From Rhabditoides inermis (taxonomy: Eukaryota; Nematoda; Chromadorea; Rhabditida; Rhabditidae): a stretch of DNA of 64,000 bases. Positions 24,723-38,569 of this stretch are shown piece by piece. Position 1 is the first letter of the stretch. Every line of letters begins with the position of its first letter. The notes beneath the pieces are model-generated. The model had not been told where the DNA came from, did not search any database, and saw only the letters and a program-made list of their open reading frames with translations. Location of the stretch: NCBI GenBank assembly GCA_963966185.1, contig CAWZYM010000408.1, positions 353,501-417,500 of the forward strand. Direction: 5' to 3'. The position numbers and the translations under genes are program-made.

Positions 24723-25593
24723 TCTGGTGTAAGTGTAAAATGCCCTATGGTGTCTGTACGTCCATCGCTCTACCGCGCCAGCCACTACTCCTATCTAGCC
24801 GAACGTGACATCGATCCGATGGTCTCGGTCCCGAGATGCAGGATTCCAATTTTCAGATCTTTATCTCTCATATCCGCGGAGCTATAAGCTCAAGAATGTC
24901 CGACGAAACAGCGCGTAATCAGAGAGAGTCAGACACAAAAGCGGCGAAATAGTGTGTGAGGCGAGGAGACGGGTCACTGGCGAATCGGCTGCGGCGAGTA
25001 GACCTTACAAGAACGAGTACTGCGAATCGCAGACTTCAGCTATCGAAAAACGGTTTCGACGTCACTCCTCTACACTCCCTCACCTACAAATCTGCCCGTA
25101 ATCTTTTTATAACTCCTCCTGGTTTCCTTTCACGAAGTGATTTAGTCGAGGCGAGGCTACACCAAACAGTTGTCGCGGGCTGTTCAAGAAAACTAGGCAA
25201 TCGTGTAAGGTCTCCCTTCAATACAACATGTTTATAGGTGGCCACTACACTTTTACCAAAATTTGCATCTTTTTGTGACCTCTGACGCCCGCTATCAATT
25301 AAATTCCTCTAATCGACGCCACTTTATTGCCCCGCGACGAGAGAGTGTGGCGAGGTGAGAGTGCGCCAGCTGCCAGTCGGTCTGATGCCAGAGAAAGAGA
25401 CAGTTAACTGTACAAATGAGAACATCACCATGCACTACGAAACAGCTCACCACACTCCACAAACTGTGCAAATTCTATATTCTGAGCAAATACAATACAA
25501 ATATAACTGTATGCACAAACGGCATTCTATATTCAATCAGGAAAGTGAGGCGAGGCGAAACACAATGTGACCTTCTTTTCTCATCCCTTTTTT

Positions 25594-25596
25594 TCG

Positions 25597-25636
<40 letters not shown>

Positions 25637-25655
25637 CTGTCTTGCACTTTTTCGT

Positions 25656-25697
<42 letters not shown>

Positions 25698-25712
25698 GTC
25701 TTGCTCTTTTTC

Positions 25713-25777
<65 letters not shown>

Positions 25778-25927
25778 GGTCGCTCGCTCTCTTTCTCTCT
25801 CTATCTCCTCTCTTCCTCTATTTCTCTTTTATTTTTTTATGATTTCAGATTAGTGACAACTATAAAGTCTACTAAATCATAATTGTCAACCAGCTGCACA
25901 TCCCACTCTCTCTCTCTCTCTCTCTCA

Positions 25928-25972
<45 letters not shown>
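25594..25972 (+). repeat. (TC)n tracts
   Basis: Two pyrimidine runs (25594-25830, 25900-25972) separated by the recurrent linker with ATAATTGTCAACCAGCTGC. They are open in several frames only because they lack purines. Confidence 0.95.
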
Positions 25973-25974
<2 letters not shown>

Positions 25975-25984
25975 ATTTTATAAT

Positions 25985-27160
25985 ATTTTACCGCGGAGCG
26001 TGCCGGAGCGCTTTCTTTGTGCATACGAGAGAGTGAAAGATCAGAGAGTCGGAGAAAATTCATATCAGTAGCAGTGATCAATGCATTCTTACTATTACTG
26101 ATCTACTGATATATTTTGACCGCGGAGGCGCGCGGAGCGTGCCGGAGCGCTTTCTATGTGCATACGAGAGAGTGAAAGATCAGAGAGTCGGAGAAAACTC
26201 ATATCAGTAGCAGTGATCACTGCATTCTTACTATTACTGATCTACTGATATATTTTGACCGCGGAGGCGCGCGGAGCGTGCCGGAGCGCTTTCTATGTGC
26301 ATACGAGAGAGTGAAAGATCAGAGTGTCGGAGAAAATTCATATCAGTAGCAGTGATCAATATTAGTTCTTATTATTACTGATCTACTGATAGGCTTTGAC
26401 CGCGGAGGCGCGCGGAGCGTGCCGGAGCGCTTTCTATGTGCATACGAGAGAAAGAAAGATCAGAGAGTCGGAGAAAATTCATATCAGTAGCAGTGATCAA
26501 TGCATTCTTACTATTACTGATCTACTGATATATTTTGACAGCGGAGGCGCGCGGAGCGTGCCGGAGCGCTTTCTATGTGCATACGAGAAAGTGAACGAGA
26601 GTCGGAGAAAATTCATATCAGTAGCAGGGATCAATGCATTCTTACTATTACTGATCTACTGATAGAATTTGACCGCGGATGCGCGCGAAGCGTGCCGGAG
26701 CGCCTTCTATGTGCATACGAGAGAGTAAAAAATCAGAGAGTCGGAGAAAATGCATATCAGTATCAGTGATCAATATATTCTTAATATTACTGATCTACTG
26801 ATCGACTTTGACCGCGGAGGCGCGCGGAGCGTGCCTGAGCGCTTTCTAAGTGCATACGAGAAAGTGAAAGATCAGAGAGTCGGAAAAAATGCATATCAGT
26901 ATCAGTGATCAATCTTTTCATTATAATTACTGATCTACTGATCGACTTTGACCGCGGAGGCGCGCGGAGCGTGCCCGGAGCGCCCTCTATGTGCATACGA
27001 AAAAGTAAAAGATCAGAGAGTCGGAGAAAATGCATATCAGTATCAGTGATCAATGTATTCTTATAATTACTGTTCTACTGATCGGCTTTGACCGCGGAGG
27101 CGCGCGAAGCGTGCCGGAGCGCCCTCCATGTGCATACGAGAGAGTAAAATATCAGAGTAA
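25985..27160 (+). repeat. 140-bp satellite array
   Basis: About eight monomers. The first six resemble those at 9.5-11.5 kb (AATTCATATCAGTAGCAGTG). The later ones are more like the 15-17 kb type (AATGCATATCAGTATCAGTG). The shift in subtype along the array suggests block-wise assembly. Confidence 0.9.
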
Positions 27161-27455
27161 AATATATGCCGGAGCGCCTTCTATGAGCATAGTAAATACA
27201 CCTGTAGAAAAGCAGTCAACCAGATACTATTAACCAAATAGACTGTGACACTTTCTAATTATTTAAAATTACTGAAAATAAAGAAATAAGGAAATGAATA
27301 AAGATCAGTCTTCTACTGGAAGACTGACAACAGCACTTCTAGCACAGCTCCTAATAGCACTTCCAGAGCACATATCAAGTCAATCTATATATCAATCGAT
27401 AGATAGTTTTCTCCTCTATTTTATACTTATATTTCTAGCGCGCGAAGCGCGCTAG

Positions 27456-29875
27456 TCGCAGCGCCCGCTGCGCCTGGCTGTGCAAAATGCCCTATGGTTT
27501 CCGTCCGTCCATCGCTCTACCGCGCCAGCCACTACTCCTATCTAGCCAAACGTGACATCGATCCGATGGTCTCGGTCCCGAGATGCAGGATTCCAATTTT
27601 CAGATCTTTATCTATCATATCCGCGGAGCTATAAGCTCCAGAAAGTCCGACGAAATAGCGCGTAATCAGAGAGAGTCAGACAGAAAACAGGCGAAATAGT
27701 GTGTGAGGCGAGGAGACGGGTCACTGGCGAATCTGCTGCGGCGAGTAGACCTTACAAGAACGAGCACTGCGGATCGCAGACTTCAGTTATCGAAAAACGG
27801 TTTCGACGTCACTCCTCTACACTCCCTCACCTACAAATCTGCCCGTAATCTTTTTATAACTCCTCCTGGTTTCTTTTCACGAAGTGATTTAGTCGAGGCG
27901 AGGCGACACCAAACAGTTGTCGCGGGCTGTTCAAGAAAACTAGGCAATCGTGTAAGGTCTTCCTTCACTACAACATGTATATAGGTGGCCACTAAACTTC
28001 TACCAAAATTTGCATCTTTTTGTGACCTCTGAGGCCCGCTATCAATTAAATTCCTCTAATCGACGTAGTTTTATTGCCCCGCGACGAGAGAGTGTGGCGA
28101 GGTGAGAGTGCGCCAGCTGTCAGTCTGTCTGATGTCAGAGAAAGAGACAGTCAATTGTGCAAATGAGCGAGAACATCACCACGCACTACGAAATAGCTCA
28201 CCACACTCCAACAAACTGCGCGATTACTATATTCTGAGTAAATACAATGAAACATTACTATATGCACTCACGTCATTCTATATTCAATCATAGAAGTGAG
28301 GCGAGGCGAAATAGTATGTAACCTCCTTTTCTCATTTCTCTTTTTTCGTCTCTCTCTCTCTCTCTCCCTCTCTTCCTCTCTCTATATCTCTTTCTCTTAT
28401 ATTTTATAATATTAGACCAGTGATAACTATTAATTATACTTGGATCTATAATAAATAATAATTGTCAACCAGCTACTGATATGATTTTACCGTGGAGTGT
28501 GCCGGAGCGCCCTCTATGTGCACACGAGAGATTGAAAGATCAGAGAGTAGGAGATAATGCATATCGATATCAGTGATCAGTATATTATAATAATTACTGA
28601 TCTACTGATCGGCTTTGACCGCGGAGGCGCGCGAAGCGTGCCGGAGCGCCTTCTATGTGCATACGAAAGAGTAAAAAAATCAGAAAATCGGAAAAAATGC
28701 ATATCAGGATCAGTGATCAATATATTATTATAATTACTGATCTACTGATCGACTTTGACCGCGGAGGTGCGCGGAGCGTGCCGGAGCGCTTTCTATGTGC
28801 ATACGAGAAAGTGAAAGATCAGAGAGTCGGAGAAAAATGAACAACAGTAGCAGTGATCAATCTATTCTTAATATTACTGATCTACTGATCGACTTTGACC
28901 GCGGAGGCGCGCGGAGCGTGCCGGAGCGCTTTCTATGTGCATACGAGAAAGTGAAAGATCAGAGAGTCGGAGAAAATTCATATCAGTAGCAGTGATTAAT
29001 ATATTCTTATTAATACTGATTGACTAATCAACTTTGACCGCGGAGGCGCGCGAAGCGTGCCGAAGAGCTTTCTATGTGCATACGAGATAGTGAAATATCA
29101 GAGAGTCGGAGAGAATGCATATCAGTATCAGTGATCAATGTTTTATTATAATTACTGATCTACTGATTGGCTTTGACCGCGGAGGCGCGCGAAGCGTGCC
29201 GGAGCGCTTTCTATGTGCGTACGAGAGAGTAAAAGATCAGAGAGTAGGAGAGAATGCATATCAGTATCAGTGATCAATGTTTTATTATAATTACTGATCT
29301 ACTGATCGGCTTTGACCGCGAAGGCGCGCGAAGCGTGCCGGAGCGCCCTCTATGTGCATACGGAAGAATAAAAAATCAGAGAGTAGGAGAGAAGGCATAT
29401 CAGTATCAGTGATCAGTATATTATTATAATTACTGATCTACTGATCGGCTTTGACCGCGGAGGCGCGCGGAGCGTGCCGGAGCGCCTTCTAAAACAAAGG
29501 GGAGAGAGAGAGAACCGGAGAAACGGAAAGTGTAGTTTAGTTATAACATATTTATCACTCATATACCGATAGTCTTCGGCTGCATCTCGGAGCGCCTTCT
29601 ATGAGCATAGGTAAGATAATATCAGTCGAGAAGCAAAAATTATCAACCAGCTACTGTTAGACTGTGACACTGTTCAAACATTTGATAATACTGTAATTTA
29701 AAATTAAGGAAATACAACAATGATCTCTCATTTTTTAAAACCCCTGACAACAGCACTTCTAGCTCAGCTCCTAATAGCACTTCCAGAGCACATATCAAGT
29801 CAATCTATATATCAATCGATAGATAATTTTCTCCTCTATTTTATACCAATATTTCTAGCGCGCGAAGCGCGCTAG
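27456..29875 (+). mobile_element. F1 Helitron-like unit 7, sibling of unit 3
   Basis: Begins TCGCAGCGCCCGCTGCGCC as in units 3 and 12. It is colinear with unit 3 for about 1.5 kb (offset 13102, then 13104) with few differences, through core, (TC)n and the first four monomers. After about 28985 the satellite differs. A short (GA)n lies near 29501-29513; palindrome 29855-29875. Confidence 0.78.
28480..29490 (+). repeat. 140-bp satellite array
   Basis: About seven monomers in mixed subtypes. The first starts from a GTGGAGTGTGCCGGAGCGCC junction, the same as in units 3 and 12. Confidence 0.88.
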
Positions 29876-31525
29876 TCTGGTGTATGTGCAAAATGCCCTA
29901 TGGTGTCTGTCCATACATCGCTCTACCGCGCCAGCCACTACTCCTATCTAGCCAAACGTGACATCGATCCGATGGTCTCGGTCCCGAGATGCAGGATTCC
30001 AATTTTCAGATTTTTATCTCTCATATCCGCGGAGCTATAAGCTCCAGAAAGTCCGACGAAATAGCGCGTAATCAGAGAGAGTCAGACAGAAAACAGGCAA
30101 AATAGTGTGTGAGGCGAGGAGACGGGTCACTGACGAATCGGCTGCGGCGAGTAGACCTTACAAGAACGAGCACTGCGGATCGCAGACTTCAGCTATCGAA
30201 ACACGGTTTCGACGTCACTCCTCTACACTCCCTTACCTACAAATCTGCCCGTAATCTTTTTATAACTCCTCCTGGTTTCCTTTCACGAAGTGATTTAGTC
30301 GAGGCGAGGCGACACCAAACAGTTGTCGCGGGCTGTTCAAGAAAACTAGGCAACCGTGTAAGGTCTCCCTTTACTACAACATGCAAATAGGTGGCCACTA
30401 CACTTCTACCAAAATTTGCATCTTTTTGTGACCTCTGACGCCCGCTATCAATTAAGTTCCTCTAATCGACGTCGTTTTGTTGCCCCGCGACGAGAGAGTG
30501 TGGCGAGGTGAGAGTGCGCCAGCTGCCAGTCTGTCTGCTGTTAGAGAGAGAGACAGTCAATTGTGCAAATGAGCGAGAACATCAACATCGATCCGATGGT
30601 CTCGGTCCCGAGATGCAGGATTCCAATTTTCAGATCTTTATCTCTCATACCCGCGGAGCTATAAGCTCAAGAATGTCCGACGAAATAGCGCGTGATCAGA
30701 GAGAGTCAGACACAAAAGCGGCGAAATAGTGTGTCAGATGAAGAGACGGGTCACTGGCAAATCGGCTGCGGCGAGTAGACCTTACAAGAACGAGTACTGC
30801 GAATCGCAGACTTCTGCTATCGAGAAACGGTTTCGACGTCACTCCTCTACACTCCCTTACCTACAAATCTACCCGTAATCTTTTTATAACACCTCCTGGT
30901 TTTCTTTCACGAAGTGATTTAATCGAGGCGAGGCGACACCAAACAGTTGTCGCGGGCTGTTCAAGAAAACTAGGCAACCGTGTAAGGTCTCCCTTTACTA
31001 CAACATGCATATAGGTGGCCACTACACTTCTACGAAAATTTGCATCTTTTTGTGACCTCTGACGCTCGCTATCAATTAAATTCCTCTAATCGACGCCACT
31101 TTATTGCCCCGCGACGAGAGAGTGTGGCGAGGTGAGAGTGCGCCAGCTGTCAGTCTGTCTGATGTCAGAAAAAGAGACAGTCAATTGTGCAAACGACCGA
31201 GAACATCACCACGCACTACGAAACAGCTCACCACACTCCAACAAACTGCGCGATTACTATATTCTGAGGAAATACAATAAAACATTACTATATGCACTCA
31301 CGTCCTTCTATATTCAATCATAGAAGTGAGGCGAGGCGAAATACTATGTAACCTCCTTTTCTCATCCCATTCCTTTTCTCATCCATCATTTTCGTCTCTC
31401 TCTCTCTCTCCCTCTCTCTCTCTCTTCCTCTATCTCTCTCTTATATTATGACTTTAGATTAGTGATAACTATGAAGTCTACTTGGATCTAAAATCAATAA
31501 TAATTGTCAACCAGCTGCTCCTCCT

Positions 31526-31578
<53 letters not shown>

Positions 31579-32843
31579 CTTTTTCTCTCTCTCTTTCTTT
31601 CTCTCTCTTATATTTTATATTATTAGACCAGTGATAACTATAAATTATACTTGTATCTATAATAAATAGTAATTGTCAACCAGCTACTGATAGGCTTTTA
31701 CCGCGGAGTGTGCCGGAGCGCCCTCTGTGTGCATACGAGAGAGTGAAAGATCATAGAGTCGGAGAAAATGCATATCAGTATCAGTGATAAATATATTATT
31801 AAAATTACTGATCTACTGATCGGCTTTGACCGCGGAGGCGCGCGAAGCGTGCCGGAGCGCTCTCTATGTGCATACGAGAGAGTGAAAGATCAGAGAGTAG
31901 GAGAGAATGCATATCAGTACCAGTGATCAATATATTATTATAATTATTGATCTACTGATCGGCTTTGACCGCGGAGGCGCGCCAAGCGTGCCGGAGCGCC
32001 CTCAATGTGCAAACGAAAGAGTAAAAGATCAGAGAGTCGGAGAAAATGCATATCAGTATCAGTGATCAATGTATTATTATATTGACTGATCTACTGATCG
32101 ACTTTGACCGCGGAGGCGCGCGAAGCGTGCCGGAGCGCCCTCAATGTGCAAACGAAAGAGTAAAAGATCAGAGAGTCGGATAAAATGCATATCAGTATCA
32201 GTGATCAATGTATTATTTTGATTACTGTTCTACTGATCGGCTTTGACCGCGGAGGCGCGCGAAGCGTGTCGGAGCGCCTTCTATGTGCGTACGAGAGAGT
32301 GAAAGATCAGAGAGTCGGAGAAAATGCATATCAGTATCAGTGATCAATGTATTATTATGATTACTGTTCTACTGATCGGCTTTGACCGCGAAGGCGGGCG
32401 AAGCGTGCCGGAGCGCTTTTTATGTGCATACGAGAGAGTGAAAAATCAGAGAGTAGGAGAGAATGCATATCAGTAGCAGTGATCAATATATTCTCATTAT
32501 AACTGATCTACTGATATACTTTGACCGCGGAGGCGCGCGGAGTGTGCCGGACCGCCTTTTATGAGCATAGTAATAACAATATCTGTAGAAAAGCAGTCAA
32601 GATACTATCAACCAGATACTGATAGACTATGACACTTTCTATTTATTTGAAATTACTGAAAAAATTTAAAATAAAGGAAATAAATAAAGATCAATCATCT
32701 ACCGGAATACTCTGACAACAGCACTTCTAGCACAGTTCCTAATAGCACTTCTAGAGCACATATCAAGTCAATCTATATATCAATCGATAGATAATTTTCT
32801 ACTTTATTTTATACCTATATTTCTAGCGCGCGAAGCGCGCTAG
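29876..32843 (+). mobile_element. F1 Helitron-like unit 8 with duplicated core
   Basis: The first core runs from 29876 (TCTGGTGTATG) to about 30582. There, inside the last 150 bp, GAGCGAGAACATCAAC jumps back to ACATCGATCCGATGGTCTCG, so most of the core is repeated (30583-31370). Then (TC)n, linker, (TC)n 31529-31610, satellite 31690-32560, closing module and palindrome 32823-32843. The join occurs at a short shared ACATC, consistent with microhomology or template switching. Confidence 0.76.
31690..32560 (+). repeat. 140-bp satellite array
   Basis: About six monomers. Two adjacent ones share CTCAATGTGCAAACGAAAGAG (32002 and 32142) and are therefore a recent local duplication. Confidence 0.88.
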
Positions 32844-33862
32844 TCGGGTGTAAGTGTCAAATGCCCTATGGTTTCCGCACTTTTTGTCCGTCCGTCCATC
32901 GCTCTACCGCGCCACCCACTACTCCTATCTAGCCAAACGTGACATCGATCCGATGGTCTCGGTCCCGAGATGCAGGATTCCAATTTTCAGCCCTTTATCT
33001 CTCATATCCGCGGAGCTATAAGCCTTAAAGAAAATTCGACGAAACAGCGCGTAATCAGAGAGAGTCAGACAGAAAAAAAGAGCGAAATATTGTGTCAGAT
33101 GAAGAGACGGTTAGGTCGTTGAACGGTTGCATCGAGTAGGCCTTACAAGAACGAGTACTGCGAATCGCAGACTTCAGCTATCGAAAAACGGTTTCGACGT
33201 CACTCCTCTACACTCCCTCACCTACAAATTGGCCCGTAATCTTTTTATAACTCCTCCTGGTTTCTTTTCACGAAGTGATTTAATCGAGGTGAGGCGACAC
33301 CAAACAGTTGTCGCGGGCTGATCAAGAAAACTAGGCAACCGTGTCAGATCTCCCTTTACTACAACATACAAAAAGGTGGCCACTACACTTCTACCAAAAT
33401 TTGCATCTTTTTGTGACCTCTGACGCCCGCTATCAATTAAATTCCTCTAATCGACGCCACTTTATTGCCCCGCGACGAGAGAGTGTGGCGAGGTGAGAGT
33501 GCGCCAGCTGCCAGTCTGTCTGATGTCAGAGAAAAAGACAGTCAATTGTGCAAATGAGCGAGAACATCACCACGCACTACGAAACAGCTCACCACACTCC
33601 AACAAACTGTGCAACTTTTATTTTCTGAGCACATACAATAAAACATTACTATATGCACTCACGTCATTCTATATTCAATCAGGGAAGTGAGGCGAGGCGA
33701 AATACTATGTAACCTCCTTTTTTCATCCAATTCCTTTTCTCACCTCTCTTTCTCTCTTTCTCTCCCTCTCTCCCTCTCTCCCTCTCTTGCTCTCTCTCTA
33801 TCTCTCTCTCTCTATCTCTCTCTCTCTCTTTCGTCTTTCTCTCTCTCGCTCTCTCTTTCGTC

Positions 33863-33920
<58 letters not shown>

Positions 33921-34126
33921 GACTTTATAATAAAAGACCAGTGATAACTATAAATTATATTTGTATCTCTAATAAATAAAAATTGTCAACCAGTTTCTGA
34001 TAGGCTTTACCGCGGAGTGTGCCGGAGCGCCCTCTATGTGCATACGAGAGAGTGAAAGATCAGAGAGTAGGAAAGAATGCATATCAGTATCAATGTATAT
34101 CAGTATCATATATTATTATAATTACT

Positions 34127-35900
34127 GATCTACTGATAGAATTTGACCGCGGAGGCGCGCGGAGCGGCTGTCTATGATCGTAGGCGAGAGTAGATATTTT
34201 ATAATATTAGATCCGTGATAACTAATAATTGTCAACCAGCTACTGATAGAATTTGACCGCTGAGGCGCGCGGAACGGCTGTCTGTGATCAAAGGCGAGAG
34301 TAGAGATTTTATAATATTGGATCCGTGATAACTAATCATTGTCAACCAGCTACTGATAGAATTTGACCGCTGAGGCGCGCGAAGCGGCTGTCTGTGATCA
34401 AAGGCGAGAGTAGAGATTTTATAATATTAGATCCGTGATAACTAATCATTGTCAACCAGCTACTGATAGAATTTGACCGCTGAGGCGCGCGGAACGGCTG
34501 TCTGTGATCAAAGGCGAGAGTAGAGATTTTATAATATTGGATCCGTGATAACTAATCATTGTCAACCAGCTACTGATAGAATTTGACCGCTGAGGCGCGC
34601 GAAGCGGCTGTCTGTGGCGAGAGTAGAGATTTTATCAAAGGCGAGAGTAGAGATTTTATAATATTAGATCCGTGATAACTAATCATTGTCAACCAGCTAC
34701 TGATAGAACTTGACCGCTGAAACGCGCGGAGCGGCTGTCTGTGATCAAAGGCGAGAGTAGAGACTTTATAATATTGGATCCGTGATAACTAATCATTGTC
34801 AACCAGCTACTGATAGAATTTGACCGCTGAGGCGCGCGAAGCGGCTGTCTGTGATCAAAGGCGAGAGTAGAGATTTTATAATATTAGATCCGTGATAACT
34901 ATTCATTGTCAACCAGCTACTGATAGAACTTGACCGCTGAAACGCGCGGAACGGCTGTCTGTGATCAAAGGCGAGAGTAGAGATTTTATAATATTGGATC
35001 CGTGATAACTAATCATTGTCAACCAGCTACTGATAGAATTTGACCGCTGAGGCGCGCGAAGCGGCTGTCTGTGGCGAGAGTAGAGATTTTATCAAAGGCG
35101 AGAGTAGAGATTTTATAATATTAGATCCGTGATAACTAATCATTGTCAACCAGCTACTGATAGAACTTGACCGCTGAAACGCGCGGAGCGGCTGTCTGTG
35201 ATCAAAGGCGAGAGTAGAGACTTTATAATATTGGATCCGTGATAACTAATCATTGTCAACCAGCTACTGATAGAATTTGACCGCTGAGGCGCGCGAAGCG
35301 GCTGTCTGTGATCAAAGGCGAGAGTAGAGATTTTATAATATTAGATCCGTGATAACTATTCATTGTCAACCAGCTACTGATAGAACTTGACCGCTGAAAC
35401 GCGCGGAGCGGCTGTCCGCTGTCTGTGATCAAAGGCGAGAGTAGAAATTTTATAATATTAGATCCGTGATAACTAATCATTGTCAACCAGCTACTGATAG
35501 AACTTGACCGCTGAGGCGCGCGGAGCGGCTGTCTGTGATCAAAGTCGAGAGTAGATACTTTATAATATTAGATCCGTGATAACTAATCATTGTCAACCAG
35601 CTACTGATAGAACTTGACCGCTGAGGCGCGCGGAGCGGCTGTCTGTGATCAAAGTCGAGAGTAGATATTTTATAATATTAGATCCGTGATAACTAATCAT
35701 TGTCAACCAGCTACTGATAGAACTTGACCGCTGAGGCGCGCGGAGCGGCTGTCTGTGATCAAAGTCGAGAGTAGATATTTTATAATATTAGATCCGTGAT
35801 AACTAATCATTGTCAACCAGCTACTGATAGAACTTGACCGCTGAGGCGCGCGGAGCGGCTGTCTGTGATCAAAGGCGAGAGTAGATATTTTTTAATATTA
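34127..35900 (+). repeat. 110-bp satellite array with 457-bp higher-order repeat
   Basis: About 16 monomers. A distinctive variant in which GTGGCGAGAGTAGAGATTTT is inserted before the normal AAAGGCGAGAG occurs at about 34611 and 35068, 457 bp apart. The monomers between these points repeat in the same order (GGATCC variant, ACTATTCATTG variant). This is a four-monomer higher-order unit, present about twice. Confidence 0.9.
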
Positions 35901-35904
35901 TACG

Positions 35905-38240
35905 AGAGAGTGAAAGATCAGAGAGTAGGAAAAAATGCATATCAGTATCAGTGATCAATGTTTTATTATAATTACTGATATACTGATCGGCTTTGACCGC
36001 GGAGGCGCGCGAAGCGTGCCGGAGCGCTTTCTATGTGCGTACGAGAAAGTAAAAGATCAAAGAGTCGGAAAAAATGCATATCAAAATCAGTGATCAGTAT
36101 ATTAATATAATTACTGATCTACTGATCGGCTTCGACCGCGAAGGAGCGCGAATCGTGCCGGAGCGCCTTCTATGTGCATACGAAAAAGTAAAAAATCAGA
36201 GAGTCGGATAAAATGCATATCAGTATCAGTGATCAATGTATTATTATGATTACTGTTCTACTGATCGGCTTTGACCGCGGAGGAGCGCGAATCGTGCCGG
36301 AGCGCCTTCTATGTGCATACGAAAGAGTAAAAAAATCAGAGAGTCGGATAAAATGCATATCAGTATCAGTGATCAATGTTTTATTATAATTACTGATATA
36401 CTGATCGGCTTTGACCGCGGAAGCGCGCGAAGCGAGCTGGAGCGCTTTCTATGTGCATACGAGAAAGTAAAAGATCAAAGAGTCGGAAAAAATGCATATC
36501 AAAATCAGTGATCAGTATGTATATTATTATAATTACTAATCTACTGATCGGCTTCGACCGCGGAGGAGCGCGAATCGTGCCGGAGCGCCTTCTATGTGCA
36601 TACGAAAAAGTAAAAAAATCAGAGAGTCGGATAAAATGCATATCAGTATCAGTGATCAATGTATTATTATGATCACTGTTCTACTGATCGGCTTTGACCG
36701 CGGAGGCGCGCGAAGCGTGCCGGAGCGCTTTCAATGTGCGTACGAGAAAGTAAAAAATCAAAGAGTCGGAAAAAAATGCATATCAGTATCAGTGATCAAT
36801 GTATTATTATGATTACTGTTCTACTGATCGGCTTTGACCGCGGAGGCGCGCGAAGCGTGCCGGAGCGCTTTCTATGTGCGTACGAGAGAGTAAAAGATCA
36901 GAAAGTAGGAGAGAAGGCATATCAGTATCAGTGATCAGTATATTATTATAATTACTGATCTACTGATCGGCTTTGACCGCGGAGGCGCGCGGAGCGTGCC
37001 GGAGCGCCCTCTGTGTGCATACGGAAGAGTAAAAAATCAGAGAGTCGGAGAAAATGCATATCAGTATCAGTGATCAATGTTTTATTATAATTACTGTTCT
37101 ACTGATCGGCTTTGACCGCGGAGGCGCACGAAGCGAGCCGGAGCGCTTTCTATGTGCATACGAGAAAGTAAAAGATCAAAGAGTCGGATAAAATGCATAT
37201 CAGTATCAGTGATCAATGTATTATTATGATTACTGTTCTACTGATCGGCTTTGACCGCGGAGGCGCGCGAAGCGTGCCGGAGCGCTTTCTATGTGCGTAC
37301 GAGAAAGTAAAAAATCAAAGAGTCGGAAAAAAATGCATATCAGTATCAGTGATCAATGTATTATTATGATTACTGTTCTACTGATCGGCTTTGACCGCGG
37401 AGGCGCGCGAAGCGTGCCGGAGCGCTTTCTATGTGCGTACGAGAGAGTAAAAGATCAGAAAGTAGGAGAGAAGGCATATCAGTATCAGTGATCAGTATAT
37501 TATTATAATTACTGATCTACTGACCGGCTTTGACCGCGGAGGCGCGCGGAGCGTGCCGGAGCGCTTTCTATATGCCAAACGAGATAGTCAAAGATCAGAG
37601 AGTCGGAGAAAATGCATATCAGTATCAGTGATCAATGTATTATTATGATTACTGTTCTACTGATCGGCTTTGACCGCGGAGGCGCGCGAAGCGTGCCGGA
37701 GCGCATTCTATGTGCATACGAAAGAGTAAAAAATCAGAGAGTCGGAGAAAATGCATATCAGTATCAGTGATCAATGTATTATTATGATTACTGTTCTACT
37801 GATCGGCTTTGACCGCGGAGGCGCGCGAAGCGTGCCGGAGCGCTTTCTATGTGCGTACGAGAGAGTAAAAGATCAGAAAGTAGGAGAGAAGGCATATCAG
37901 TATCAGTGATCAGTATATTATTATAATTACTGATCTACTGATCGGCTTTGACCGCGGAGGCGCGCGGAGCGTGCCGGAGCGCTTTCTATATGCCAAACGA
38001 GATAGTCAAAGATCAGAGAGTCGGAGAAAATGCATATCAGTATCAGTGATCAATTTTTTTCTTATTATTACTGATCTACTGATCGACTTTCACCGCGGAG
38101 GCGCGCGAAGCGTGCCGGAGCGCATTCTATGTGCATACGAAAGAGTAAAAAATCAGAGAGTCGGAGAAAATGCATATCAGTATCAGTGATCATTAAATTG
38201 TTATTTTTATTACTGGTAGGCTCTGACAGCGGAGCGTGCC
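35905..38240 (+). repeat. 140-bp satellite array with multi-monomer repeats
   Basis: About 17 monomers. Open-frame segments starting at 36734 and 37291 read identically, 557 bp apart (four monomers). A variant TATATGCCAAACGAGATAGTC occurs at about 37569 and 37989, 420 bp apart (three monomers). Several monomers have a GGAGCGCGAATCGTGCC form of the GC block. Confidence 0.9.
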
Positions 38241-38569
38241 GGAGCGCCTTCCATGAGCATAGTAAATACATCTGTAGAAAAGCAGTCAACCAGATACTAT
38301 CAACCAGATAGACTGTGACACTTTCTAATTATTTGAAATCACTGAAAATAAAAAAAGGAAATAAATAAGATCAGTCATCTACTGGAAGACTGACAACAGC
38401 ACTTCTAGCACAGCTCCTAATATCACTTCCAGAGCGCATATCAAGTCAATCTATATATCAATCGATAGATAATTTATAGAATATATATCAATCGATAGAT
38501 AATCTATATATCAATCGATAGATAAATATATATTGTATACCTATATTTCTAGCGCGCGAAGCGCGCTAG

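Larger units (their letters stand above)
24723..27455 (+). mobile_element. F1 Helitron-like unit 6
   Basis: Starts TCTGGTGTAAG; core of subtype b to about 25590. It has a very long (TC)n block (25594-25830 and 25900-25972), satellite about 25985-27160, a closing module that starts after a truncated monomer (AAAATATATGCCGGAGCGCC near 27158), and palindrome 27435-27455. Confidence 0.76.
32844..38569 (+). mobile_element. F1 Helitron-like unit 9
   Basis: Core of subtype a (TCGGGTGTAAGTGTC), (TC)n 33750-33917, 110-bp satellite 34127-35900, 140-bp satellite 35905-38240, closing module, palindrome 38549-38569. In the closing module the ATCAATCGATAGATAA segment is locally triplicated (38458-38525), replacing the usual TTTTCTCCTCTATTTTATACC. 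Confidence 0.77.
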
